DNA of 46,744 bases, taken from NCBI GenBank assembly GCA_045594545.1, contig JAZNYQ010000107.1:1-46744 (forward strand), in the 5' to 3' direction. Source of the stretch: CAKSHC01 sp045594545. GTDB lineage: Bacteria > Bacillota > Clostridia > Oscillospirales > UMGS1783. Positions within the stretch are counted from its first letter, which is position 1, and each line of letters opens with the position of its first letter. Below, piece by piece: positions 20,871 to 30,600 of this stretch. The translations under genes were made by a program, and so were the position numbers. The notes below the pieces were generated by a model. It was given only the letters and a program-made list of their open reading frames with translations, was not told where the DNA came from and did not search any database.

Positions 20871-23834
20871 TTATTTGATTTGAGGGGAGAGTGTTATAGA
20901 AAATTCGAACCTTTCGCCGGGATTAATCCGGAATTGCTTCTTGGGTGGTTCCCCACCTACCGAGTTGGAGCCTACGCCGCTCATTCGGTAATCGCAATAT
21001 ACATAAGTTCTATCGGTGCGAATTAGGTCTTTGCTATGTCGCTCGCGACTGATCTGGTGTATGTCGTAATGGGATGCGGTAAAGGCAAAATTATTGCCAT
21101 CAATGTGCAAAATCATATCTTCATTTTCCACGTCAACCCAATTCACTCTGCATCGGCTGCCGCATTCTTGAGGCTTTTCGTAGGTATCGGCCGGATCATC
21201 TGGCAAATACTCATGCCGACCAAGCAACGCATGGATGTTTTTGTCCTCATAACACTCTTTGGGGCCAAAACCAAAATATTGAATTTTTACAGCGTTACCC
21301 TTGAGTGGTAGGCATAGCCCGTAACGAGGCAGCCAAGTAAATAGGTCGGGGTTCACAATGCCTTTTTGATAAATAGTCAAAGACCCATTGGCATCTATGC
21401 GGTATTCCATATATCCGCGGGTTAAATTGCGTTTACCCTGTGGCGCAAAGATAAACTCACCACTTAAAATAATACCATCGTCAGTCGAACGAGCCACAAA
21501 GGAACGAACATAAATCTCACTGTATTCAGAATTTTCAAACCAAGGATGTTTGGCAAGATAATAGGATGATCTTGGTTTTCCGTCTCTAGTGCCGACGGGG
21601 CTGCATTCATTGTCAGTGCAGGGTCGATATCCATTCCACCAAATGGGGGTATCTAACATTTCCTTTCCAGCGACAAGCATTGATGTCAAAACACCAAGAT
21701 CTTTACGGAAGGTATAGGTAATTTGACCCGCAATGATGACATAGCTGGTGGTTGTTTCTGTTAGATGAGGCTGTCCGATTTTTGGCAATTTTCTATGAGG
21801 ACTTTCCAGAGCAAAGCTAAAGGCAGTAACCTCATGCTGTCCATGCATAACCCGTATCAGTAATACCCCATCAGCAGCCTGTGTTTGGCGAGATATGGGG
21901 GATACAACGTGTACCGATTCAGCGGGAGCAGCATTGACGTAAAATTCACCGTTTTCAGTAATTGTACCGTCCTCTTGTTTTTCCCAAATAAAGGATAAAT
22001 GAGATAGGTCACGAAACGCATAGCGGTTTTGGATCTGATATCCGTTTGGTGTTTGTATGATACGAACGGGGGCAAATACGGCTTTTGCTTCACGCAATGC
22101 GGAATGGGGGCGACGATCCGGTGCAACAACGCCATCCACGCAAACATTATCCATATGATGGGTTTCGCCAAAATCACCGCCATAGCCGAAATAGGAGTTT
22201 CCATTCTCATCTGTAAGTCGCAATGCCTGATCTGCCCATTCCCAAATGAATCCGCCAGCGAATTGCGGATGTTCATCTATCATTTGATCATAATAGCGCA
22301 GATCGCCGCAGGAATTTCCCATGGCGTGGGAGTATTCATTCATGACAAAGCCGTGACGGTCATCAATAAAATCAAGGTAGTATGAGAGTAGTTCCTCAGA
22401 CGGATAAGTGGTGCTGACAAACTCAATATGACTGAGCACCTCCCGTTGATCCTCCTCAGAGAGGGTTGGCCATACGTTTTTGAGCCAAACGTCCTGATAA
22501 TGAAGTGGACGAGAGGAATCTGTTTGGCTAAACCAGAGCATTTCGTTACGAAGGTTACTGCCCCAACCGCACTCATTTCCCATTGACCAGATAACGATAC
22601 AGGTGTGATTCCGGAAAGCCTTATACATTCTCTCCATGCGATCATGAATAGCGGCAGCATACAAGGGAGAGCCGGTGGTGAGGTCGAATCGACGATGATA
22701 AATGCACCCATGACTTTCGAAGTCGGCTTCGCTCATAATGTACAGCCCCAGTTCGTTGCACAATTCGTAGAATCGAGGATCATTAGGATAATGGGAGGTA
22801 CGAATGGCGTTAATATTATGTGCTTTCATTAGTAGAAGTTCTTGCCGAAGCCAGTTGTAATCGGTAACGTATCCGGTATCAGGATTGAGATCATGACGGT
22901 TTACGCCATAAAGTTTGACCGGGGTATTATTGATTTGAAATATGCCACCCGTCATAGAAATCTCACGGAATCCGAAGCGATGTCGAATTACCTCACCCGC
23001 ACAGGTAATGATCAAATCATAAAGGTGCGGTTGTTCGGCATTCCAAAGTGTGGGTTGATTGATGTGGCATGTTGCTCCCTGACCCACAATCATATCACCA
23101 TCCAAAATTTTAACCTCAACGGGAGCATCGGCTTTCACGGTTACACAAACCGAGCCGTCATTCTTTGTCGCTAACTCAAAATCCTGCACGCCTTGCGGTG
23201 CTCGCTCTAACAAGTAGACATCACGAAAAATGCCGCTAAAGCGAATTTTATCCTGATCGTCCAAATAGGAGCCGGAACACCACTTAAGCAAAGCCACACA
23301 CAGGCGGTTTCTGCCCTTGTGTAATTTGTCCGTTACATCAAAGGTGGAGTCTTGATGCGGTACTTCGCCATATCCGACAAACCTACCGTTAAGCCACACG
23401 TAGATGCAACTATCCTTACCCTCAAAATGCAGCTCGTATTTTTTATTTTCCTTTGGGTCAAAGTCAAACTCTTTAACATAAGCGGCCGTGGGGTTTTTCT
23501 CTGGCACATAAGGAGGATCAAAGACAAAAGGATAGGGTGCAGGGGTGTATTGCGCCTGATCCACTCCGTGGGTCTGCCACGTTTCCGGAACAGTTATGGT
23601 GTCAAATCCGGATATATCATAATCTTCCATATAAAAATCACACATATCATAGAGGGAGGATTCGTAATGGAATCTCCATGAACCATTCAATAAAAAAAGA
23701 AATTCTGATTCCTCTCGAGGTAGGCGAGATGCTGGTTCGGATGGGTAGGGAATAAAATAGGCACGACTTTCTAATTCATTTAAACGAAAGATGTACGGCT
23801 TTTGATGATATTGATTGGTAAGACAAAACTCCAT
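20871..23834 (-). CDS. Beta-galactosidase, glycoside hydrolase family 2 (LacZ type)
   Basis: This 987-residue cytoplasmic enzyme hydrolyses terminal beta-galactosides. Domains in order are a jelly-roll (residues ~40-210, GKDSCIYVWLNGRFVG), an Ig-like domain, a GH2 TIM barrel (NRHDLNPDTG; RTSHYPNDP; ADFESHG) and a LacZ-type C-terminal beta-galactosidase small-chain domain (residues ~700-980). The acid/base is Glu421 in WSMGNECGWG and the nucleophile is Glu532 in FIWEWADQ. AAGGAG lies 7 bp before the ATG. The gene is divergent from an AraC regulator, across a 112-bp gap with a palindrome. Full length for the long LacZ subfamily. Confidence 0.94.
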   Translation of the reverse strand: MEFCLTNQYHQKPYIFRLNELESRAYFIPYPSEPASRLPREESEFLFLLNGSWRFHYESSLYDMCDFYMEDYDISGFDTITVPETWQTHGVDQAQYTPAPYPFVFDPPYVPEKNPTAAYVKEFDFDPKENKKYELHFEGKDSCIYVWLNGRFVGYGEVPHQDSTFDVTDKLHKGRNRLCVALLKWCSGSYLDDQDKIRFSGIFRDVYLLERAPQGVQDFELATKNDGSVCVTVKADAPVEVKILDGDMIVGQGATCHINQPTLWNAEQPHLYDLIITCAGEVIRHRFGFREISMTGGIFQINNTPVKLYGVNRHDLNPDTGYVTDYNWLRQELLLMKAHNINAIRTSHYPNDPRFYELCNELGLYIMSEADFESHGCIYHRRFDLTTGSPLYAAAIHDRMERMYKAFRNHTCIVIWSMGNECGWGSNLRNEMLWFSQTDSSRPLHYQDVWLKNVWPTLSEEDQREVLSHIEFVSTTYPSEELLSYYLDFIDDRHGFVMNEYSHAMGNSCGDLRYYDQMIDEHPQFAGGFIWEWADQALRLTDENGNSYFGYGGDFGETHHMDNVCVDGVVAPDRRPHSALREAKAVFAPVRIIQTPNGYQIQNRYAFRDLSHLSFIWEKQEDGTITENGEFYVNAAPAESVHVVSPISRQTQAADGVLLIRVMHGQHEVTAFSFALESPHRKLPKIGQPHLTETTTSYVIIAGQITYTFRKDLGVLTSMLVAGKEMLDTPIWWNGYRPCTDNECSPVGTRDGKPRSSYYLAKHPWFENSEYSEIYVRSFVARSTDDGIILSGEFIFAPQGKRNLTRGYMEYRIDANGSLTIYQKGIVNPDLFTWLPRYGLCLPLKGNAVKIQYFGFGPKECYEDKNIHALLGRHEYLPDDPADTYEKPQECGSRCRVNWVDVENEDMILHIDGNNFAFTASHYDIHQISRERHSKDLIRTDRTYVYCDYRMSGVGSNSVGGEPPKKQFRINPGERFEFSITLSPQIK

Positions 23835-23849
23835 ACTTATTCTCCTTAC

Positions 23850-23878
23850 TTGACAAAAGATTCTATTTGTAGAATAAT
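23850..23878 (+). promoter_or_regulatory. Divergent promoter region with palindrome between lacZ-type gene and AraC gene
   Basis: Rightward TTGACA (23850-23855), a 17-bp spacer and AATAAT (23873-23878). An ATTCTA-TTTG-TAGAAT palindrome (23860-23875) fills the spacer, and on the minus strand its TAGAAT could act as the -10 of the beta-galactosidase gene. A regulator bound here could control both directions. Confidence 0.6.
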
Positions 23879-23946
23879 GGATAATAAGAGAAATGTAAAT
23901 GAAAAATTTCTATACGGATATAACGATCCTACACGGAGGGGAATAT

Positions 23947-24729
23947 ATGCTATATGCAGCACCACAAATCACAAACAAAACGGAAACGCTTCCCATTTAC
24001 TTATTTACGGCAGGAATCCATCACGAACAGATACCACGCCTACGTCCGGAAGGATTTCCGTATCATCATCTGTTTTTTGTTATGCAGGGAGATATGGTAT
24101 TGCGTTACCAAGGAGTAGAACATATTATTCCAGAGGGATATGTGGTGTTTCTTCCAAGAAATTTCCCCGTGGATTATTATGCTGCGAATGATCGACTTAT
24201 TTCCGGTTGGCTTGCTTTTGGCGGGGAGGCTGCAGATTCTCTATATTCCTATTTTGGGGGAAAGGATGTGATGATGACCGAGTCAGCTACACTGATTTCT
24301 GGTTTAGAATCCTGTTTTCGTGCGGTACAACGAGGGCAGACTCATGAACAATTATCTACTTTGCTTTATCCGATTCTTATGTCCTTTTTTATGCAGTGCG
24401 TTGATATGAAATCGTCTCATTTTTTGCAGGCAAAAAACATAATTCGAGAGCGAGCCAGAGAGGATATTTCTGTTCGGGATGTAGCGGATGCCGTTGGGAT
24501 TTCCTCGTCGTTACTTTATCGTATCTTTGCGCAAAATGGGTTATCGCCCCTATCCTATTTATTGGTGTGTCGTATTGATATGGCTCGCCAACAGTTATTG
24601 GATGATCCGAATCGATCGGTAGCCATGGTGGCGCAAGATTGCGGATTTCATGACAGTGCCTATTTTTGTAAGGTTTTTCGACGTCAGGTGGGGATGACAC
24701 CTAACGGCTATCGCCAAAGGTTTCTGTAA
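23947..24729 (+). CDS. AraC-family transcriptional regulator
   Basis: This regulator of about 260 residues has an N-terminal cupin-like sensor (HHLFFVMQGDMVLRYQG; PEGYVVFLPRNFPV) and two C-terminal AraC helix-turn-helix motifs. The first is ISVRDVADAVGISSSLLYRI and the second is SVAMVAQDCGFHDSAYFCKVF. Such proteins usually sense a sugar. The start at 23947 is chosen because CGGAGGGG lies 6-10 bp upstream. An earlier ATG at 23899 has no such site. It lies between the beta-galactosidase (divergent) and the alpha-galactosidase (downstream), so it is a candidate activator of either, and of the shared 55-bp block. Confidence 0.92.
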   Translation: MLYAAPQITNKTETLPIYLFTAGIHHEQIPRLRPEGFPYHHLFFVMQGDMVLRYQGVEHIIPEGYVVFLPRNFPVDYYAANDRLISGWLAFGGEAADSLYSYFGGKDVMMTESATLISGLESCFRAVQRGQTHEQLSTLLYPILMSFFMQCVDMKSSHFLQAKNIIRERAREDISVRDVADAVGISSSLLYRIFAQNGLSPLSYLLVCRIDMARQQLLDDPNRSVAMVAQDCGFHDSAYFCKVFRRQVGMTPNGYRQRFL

Positions 24730-24770
24730 AGACCCCAATAATTCGTAAAACATTATGAAAAAGTGGGTGG

Positions 24771-24848
24771 AAATGTAGAAAATAGGACAGCATAGATGTG
24801 GAATTGTCCTGTGTGGTTCTTGAAAAAAAGTACGCTACGATATATAAT
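24771..24848 (+). promoter_or_regulatory. Alpha-galactosidase promoter with 55-bp shared regulatory block (copy A)
   Basis: TTGAAA (24820-24825), a 17-bp spacer and TATAAT (24843-24848). The 55 bp ending at the -35 (24771-24825) align without gaps to 27503-27557, with 39 identical positions. Conserved islands are AAATGTAG, AAAT.GGACA, GTCCT.TG.G and TTCTTGAAA. GGACA...TGTCC forms an inverted pair. This looks like an activator site immediately upstream of the -35, as used by AraC proteins. Confidence 0.75.
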
Positions 24849-24879
24849 TTGGCACAGTATTTAGGAAGAGGGAACCACG

Positions 24880-26487
24880 ATGAAAATAAGAAAACCAAAT
24901 TTTTTCGAAATTTACGGGCAAAAAAATGGCGAGGAAGTTGTCTTAATAGAGGAAGCGCAGACTCATGATGTATCGGTAGATATTGTTATGAATCAGGAAG
25001 AGATTTGCGTGTCGGCAAAAGCAGAGAAAACACCGCTATACTATCTTCATTTTCGCTGGAATTTTACCGAAGCGGAAAAGCGTCGGGATACTGTAAAGGT
25101 TCTTGGTGATGAATGGGAGCGGGGCTACGGAACCATGGAGTGGCATGGCATTTCTCCTGCACGCAGTATGCCGTGGGTGTGTATGGTATCCAATGGTTCG
25201 GATGCTTGTGCCGATGTGTCCGGACGACATACCGAGTGTTTTGGTGTGAAAACATCTCCGGGTGGGCTGTGTTTTTGGCGCTATGATCCGAGGGGGATTT
25301 CACTTTGGGTTGATGTGCGTTGTGGTGGCAGCGGAGTGATCTTGGGTGGACGCACGCTGGAGGTCTGCCGTATCTTGTTTGCGGATTATTATGATATGTT
25401 GGCGTTTGATGCTTGTTGCGCATACTATAGCCGACTTTGTGATCATCTTCTCATGCCTGACTATAAAGTGTATGGTGCCAATAACTACTATTTTACCTAT
25501 GGTGTTTCCAGTCAGATGGAAGTATTGGATAGTGCACGGGAATTGAGAGATCGGTGTCAAGGAATAGAGAATCGCCCCTATTATGTTATTGACGATGGAT
25601 GGCAAAAAATCAATTTAAGCGCACCGTGGGAGAGTAATGAGCGATTTCCGGACATGAAAGAATTGGCCGGGAAAATTCGTGAAATGGACATAAAGCCCGG
25701 TATTTGGGTGCGTCCGTTATATGACGTTGAGTTTTCTATCTTCCCGGAGGGATCACCGATGCGTATGCCAATTCATAAAGGTAAGATGCTGGATCCCTCG
25801 CATCCGCAGGTGCTGGATTTTGTGGGGAAAACCATTCGTACATTTGTGCATGAGTGGGATTATGAATTAATTAAATATGACTTCACCTGCATTGATATGC
25901 TGGGATATTGGGGGTTCCAACGTAAGGATTCGATAGCGGCTAACGGTTGGCATTTTTATGATACCTCAAAGACCACAGCCGAAATATTTACGCAGTTATA
26001 TAGCACGATCTATCAGCAGACCAAGGGTAAGGCTCTTTTATTGGGCTGCAATGTGCCTACACACCTGGCGGCTGGATATGTCCATATTAATCGCATTGGT
26101 GACGATACCAGCGGCAAGGATTGGGAGCGCAACCGTAATTATGGCATCAATTCGGTGGCTTTCCGCATGATGCATCATGGCGCATTGTATGCCGCCGATG
26201 CAGATGTGGTGGCAATTACCGAGCATGTTGACTGGAATCTAAATCGTCAATGGTTGGAATTGCTGACCTATAGTGGAACACCGTTGTTCGTATCTCCCAA
26301 ACCAGCATTGCTAAACGATGAACAAGAAATGATACTGCGGGAATCTTATCGGATCAACGTCACGAAGGATCACTCTATGCGACCAGTGGATTGGATGGAA
26401 AATGTGTGCCCGTCCCGGTGGATGATTGATGGAGAATTAAAAGAATTTCAATGGTATCCGGAGCAGGGGACAATGTTGACCTTCTGA
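24880..26487 (+). CDS. Cytoplasmic alpha-galactosidase-like enzyme (GH36/melibiase type)
   Basis: This 535-residue protein has no signal peptide. A beta-sandwich N-terminal region (~1-185) is followed by a TIM barrel with the clan D pattern: YYVIDDGWQ, the nucleophile Asp334 in LIKYDFTCID, and the acid/base region RIGDDTSGKDW with Asp408/Asp409. It is shorter than classical ~730-residue GH36 enzymes and lacks most of the C-terminal beta domain, as in compact GH36-like bacterial members. The likely substrate is alpha-galactosides taken into the cell. GAGGG precedes the ATG. It has its own strong promoter with the shared block. A bidirectional terminator separates it from the convergent AraC gene. 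Confidence 0.85.
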   Translation: MKIRKPNFFEIYGQKNGEEVVLIEEAQTHDVSVDIVMNQEEICVSAKAEKTPLYYLHFRWNFTEAEKRRDTVKVLGDEWERGYGTMEWHGISPARSMPWVCMVSNGSDACADVSGRHTECFGVKTSPGGLCFWRYDPRGISLWVDVRCGGSGVILGGRTLEVCRILFADYYDMLAFDACCAYYSRLCDHLLMPDYKVYGANNYYFTYGVSSQMEVLDSARELRDRCQGIENRPYYVIDDGWQKINLSAPWESNERFPDMKELAGKIREMDIKPGIWVRPLYDVEFSIFPEGSPMRMPIHKGKMLDPSHPQVLDFVGKTIRTFVHEWDYELIKYDFTCIDMLGYWGFQRKDSIAANGWHFYDTSKTTAEIFTQLYSTIYQQTKGKALLLGCNVPTHLAAGYVHINRIGDDTSGKDWERNRNYGINSVAFRMMHHGALYAADADVVAITEHVDWNLNRQWLELLTYSGTPLFVSPKPALLNDEQEMILRESYRINVTKDHSMRPVDWMENVCPSRWMIDGELKEFQWYPEQGTMLTF

Positions 26488-26533
26488 TTAGCAGGCGATG
26501 AAAAGAAGTAGTGTTACTTCATGCAAGAAAAAA

Positions 26534-26562
26534 AGTACGGATGAATCCTTTTCATCCGTACT
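26534..26562. terminator. Bidirectional terminator between convergent genes
   Basis: AGTACGGATGAA (26534-26545) pairs with TTCATCCGTACT (26551-26562), followed by GTTTTTAT on the plus strand and CTTTTTTTC on the minus strand. Confidence 0.88.
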
Positions 26563-26566
26563 GTTT

Positions 26567-27457
26567 TTATTTGTTGTTTGCTTGTGCTTGGCGGCTTTTT
26601 TTTCGATAAGCCAGGGGGGACATACCGTATTTCTTTTTAAACATAGCACAGAAATAGGATAGAGAACTGATACCAATAAAATCGGTTTCTGCAATTTCCG
26701 TAATTGAGAGTTCCGTATTGCGGAGCAAGTGAGCGGCACGGATCATGCGTCGGTCTACCAGCAATTCGGAAAGGGAACATCCATATTCCTTCTTAATGAT
26801 TCGTGAGACTTGTTTGGGGCTTAAGAATATGGTGTTGGCAATATCGGTAAGCGTTATTTTTCCCCCTGGATTGGAGCGAATAAAGGAATCAATAGCAGCT
26901 ATATGCTGTTGCGAGGGCTCTTCGGAACGGGGAGGGGGTGATTCCTGCTGTAGACAGGAAAAAATCTCCGAAAAGATTAGGGATGATAGCAAGTTAGCAT
27001 CCGATTCCGATTCACTTGTGTTCTGTACGGTCTTTTCACAGAACTGCCGAATATAAAAAGCAATGGTTTCGGTCATAGGTAGAGTGGTAATGCCGGCTTG
27101 TAATTGATCGTGCATTTTTTTGCTTGTTTCTATCTTGTCGTTAAAGGAAAACAGCAGGCAGTAATTTTCACCGCAAATTGGCACTGTATAATGGCGGAGA
27201 TGGGGCGGTATGATTACTATGCTTTGCTGATATGGTTGGGCAAGATAATCGGTAAATATCTTGATCTCGCCAGAGACAGTAAAAAAAATCTCATAGGAAT
27301 GATGAGAATGAATGCTTTGCATTAGATATGGATCGTTCTCGTTTAATCCGCTGCCATGAATCTGCGGAGAATTGCCCGTGCGAAAAATGCGCAGACGGTG
27401 ATTTCGCGCCTGAATATACAAGGTTGACTTTGGTTTTGAATAAACTAATTCTTTCAT
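26567..27457 (-). CDS. AraC-family transcriptional regulator, probably leaderless
   Basis: This 296-residue protein has a cupin sensor (HSHHSYEIFFTVSGEIKIFT; IIPPHLRHYTVP) and two AraC-type helix-turn-helix motifs at the C-terminus. The first is ITLTDIANTIFLSPKQVSRI and the second is SITEIAETDFIGISSLSYFC followed by MFKKKYGMSP. No Shine-Dalgarno sequence is present. A promoter with a 17-bp spacer ends only 6 bp before the ATG, so transcription would start at or next to the start codon. It is convergent with the alpha-galactosidase gene and divergent from the SGNH operon, which it may control. Confidence 0.9.
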   Translation of the reverse strand: MKELVYSKPKSTLYIQARNHRLRIFRTGNSPQIHGSGLNENDPYLMQSIHSHHSYEIFFTVSGEIKIFTDYLAQPYQQSIVIIPPHLRHYTVPICGENYCLLFSFNDKIETSKKMHDQLQAGITTLPMTETIAFYIRQFCEKTVQNTSESESDANLLSSLIFSEIFSCLQQESPPPRSEEPSQQHIAAIDSFIRSNPGGKITLTDIANTIFLSPKQVSRIIKKEYGCSLSELLVDRRMIRAAHLLRNTELSITEIAETDFIGISSLSYFCAMFKKKYGMSPLAYRKKSRQAQANNK

Positions 27458-27463
27458 GCTTTA

Positions 27464-27492
27464 AGTGTAGCATAACATCCTGAAAATGTCAA
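27464..27492 (-). promoter_or_regulatory. Promoter of the second AraC gene
   Basis: On the minus strand TTGACA (27487-27492), a 17-bp spacer and TACACT (27464-27469). The -10 ends 6 nt before the ATG, which predicts a leaderless mRNA. Confidence 0.65.
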
Positions 27493-27502
27493 TAATAAGA
27501 CA

Positions 27503-27580
27503 AAATGTAGTAAATGGGACATATTGACAGATGACTGGTCCTCTGGGCTTCTTGAAATGAGATTGTGACAATCATATAAT
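27503..27580 (+). promoter_or_regulatory. SGNH-operon promoter with 55-bp shared regulatory block (copy B)
   Basis: TTGAAA (27552-27557), a 17-bp spacer and TATAAT (27575-27580). The block 27503-27557 aligns without gaps to 24771-24825 with 39/55 identities, including GGACA, TCCT and TTCTTGAAA. It marks co-regulation of the surface operon with the cytoplasmic alpha-galactosidase. Confidence 0.78.
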
Positions 27581-27679
27581 GAAGATGGTAGATGGTGATT
27601 AGGCGCAATGTACATTGCAATAAATTACCAATGAGCCAACGCGTAAAAATATATTATAATAATTTATGGAGGGATTACT

Positions 27680-30600
27680 ATGAAACTTTCAAAAAAAGTA
27701 TTGGCTTTCCTATTGGCATTGTGTATGTTATGTGGCATACCTCTCTCGGTGAGTGCAGCCACGAACATAAAGATTTTTAGTGCGTCACGTATTTCCGATA
27801 CGGAAGTTCTCTGCGTGCTGCAAACAGACAATGGATATTATCAGCAGGTAGATGAGACATCCTTGTCTGCACTGCCGTATCTGTGTATTCGGGATGAAAA
27901 CGGAACGGTGGTTGACAAGGATGAGTATCCGATGGAAGAAACCGGTAGCGGATCCTATACGTGGAAAGCTACAAATATGATTAATCAGAATGTAAACGGT
28001 AACTATGTCAGAATTACGTTCGAATCCGTAAAGACCGCTGAACAAACGTTGGCTTCGCTTAATGCTAAATATGGAACTACGTTTAAATTAAGTCTTCTCT
28101 TTGAAGATGAAATCTCCAGTACCAAAAACAGTGTAACGTGCACAGCTTCAAACATTGTTGGGGATCTGAAAAATCCGGTAACTATTGTATCGGCAACAGA
28201 AACGGCAGATGACACCTTAAGTGTTGTTTTCTCGGAAAATATCAATGGCGGCAAGCTATCCAGTATTTTAAATAATCAGGAACTTTGGCTTCGCATAACG
28301 GTTAATGATCGTTATTTTGCATGGAATACTCCCTATCCGATGGATGGGGTAACGGCTCAGGGGCAGATTCAATGGAAGGCTATTTCCACCAGTGTTGACG
28401 GCGTGAACAGCCCTGCAAAGACTATGGATGTCAGATTTGCTGACGGAACTATTCGTCAGGCACAGCAATATCTTAGCGATTATGCTGCACAGTATCCCGA
28501 CGTAGATTTTCGTTTGAGTTTACACCTTGTGGATAAGGTATCGGGAAAGAATGGGCTGATCAATGGTTTGACATCCAATGCAACCGGTATTCCTATGCCT
28601 GCTAAGGATATTGGTGGCGATGTAGTGTCGGTGCAGATTACCAGCGGCTTGACATTCGAAAGTGCAAAAGTTGTTGAAATTACCGAAAATGACGTGACTA
28701 CTGAGTTGGTATTTTCTTCGCCTATTTGGCTGAATCAGGATCACGTTCACATGAGCAAGAAGGCGCTGAGTGGTGGCTGTGGTTCTACGATAGACAGTGA
28801 TCACTGGATGGAATGGAAATCCGATTCGTTGGTTCCTGCAGAGGGAATTTTGACAAACGGTGGGAAAACCTATGCTTCGGTCTGGCGTGTTACATTTAAG
28901 AAGTGTTGTGATGTACATAAGCCGTTGTGGGGTACTGAGGGTGCCTATACGGTAGCGGAAGGTGTGATTGCCATCTCGGATCAGGGTGCGGCAACGAACT
29001 CCTCTACTGCCTATGTCGAAAGCTCTTGCGCAGAAGGCTTTGCTGGACTCATGTTGAAGGTAACGAACAAACTGAATAATCAATATGAAGTAGCCGCGGC
29101 AACCATGATGGCAGCCCCTCTTGATGCGGGTGATCCTATTACGACAATTGAGGATGGGCAGGCATATAGTTTCATGAACTGCGATACCGGTCGCAAGATT
29201 ACGGTAAATGGTGTGGATGCGTTTGTTTTGTCGGCTAGCGGTGACGGTAATGCCTACACGGTAGATACAGCTATTGCCGATGCCAATACCATAACTATTA
29301 AAGCCTGTGCTAATGAACGGTATCAGATTATTGTTAACGAAAATTATGTCTTAACGGATAATGATGCGAATATGAACAATGAAGCAAATCTGATTCGTGC
29401 ATTTACCGATCAGGCGTCCATTGAGAGTTGTTGGTATATGACCAAGGCGGGTGATGTTGAACCCTTGAAGGTTATGCCGTTAGGTGATTCTCTCACTCAT
29501 GGAGTGACGAGCACGGTGACTGACGATGTTGAGGTGGGTTACCGTGAGAAATTGTCCGAGAAATTGACCGAGTATTTTGGTCGAGTTGTCTTTGTTGGTG
29601 AAAAGGTAACTGCCAAGACGACAGCGGACGAGACTCGTCTGTTACGTCATGCCGGCTATCCCGGTTATACGATTAAATACGTTTGGCCGGAAAACGATGC
29701 GTTGGAAAATGGGAATAATGCAACACTCCATCAGGGAGTAGCTGATTTCATCGAGGGGCAGATTGACAAATACACTCCCGATATTGTTTGTATGATGTTG
29801 GGCACCAATGATTTGTCCCAGATACAAAAGAGTGAGGCAAAGTCCGACGAAGAGCAGATGGCTGATCTGATAGCCAATTACACGTCTCTTGTAATGGATA
29901 TTGAGGCAAAGCTCGATGACAATGGCTTACTGATTTGTTCTGCCATTACACCGAATAAGTATGCTTTTGACAAAACCTATACGCAGCCTTTTGCTGAGCA
30001 GGTAATTGAATTGGTAGATGAATGGCGCGCCGAGGGCAAGAAAATCGCCAGTGCGGATCAGTATTCTGCTGTTCTTGCTGTTCTTGATGTAGAAAATCCC
30101 TGGGATGATGGTGTGCATCTGAATAATGCCGGATATGCGGCGATGGCTGATGAATACTATCGTGTTATTGTCAATAACTATAAGGCAAACTCCAACAAGT
30201 TCAACGGTTTGCAGGATGCATTGAACACCGCAGTGAGTGGAACGGTTGTAAGCTTGACGGGTAGTATGACTGTTGCCGATGAAGGATTGTTAATTCCGGA
30301 TGGTGTTACCTTGGATTTAAAGGGGTATGAGCTGGCGGTAAGTACTTTAGTGGCAAATATTGGCGAGAGCAACCTCATTGACTCGACCGATGGTGAGGGT
30401 TTGATTGTGATCGCCAGAGATCAGTTGGCGTTGGGTGAGAAAAACCAGCAGCTTCCTCTTTACGATATCAACAATGGCGGTTATCGGCTGTTTAATTGTG
30501 AGATTACTCATCAGATGAAAGAGTTGGAAAGCGAAGGGAAGAAGGAGCTTAAGTTTGGCTCCATGCTGTCTTTGAACGAGAGAGCTCTTGAATTGCTGAA

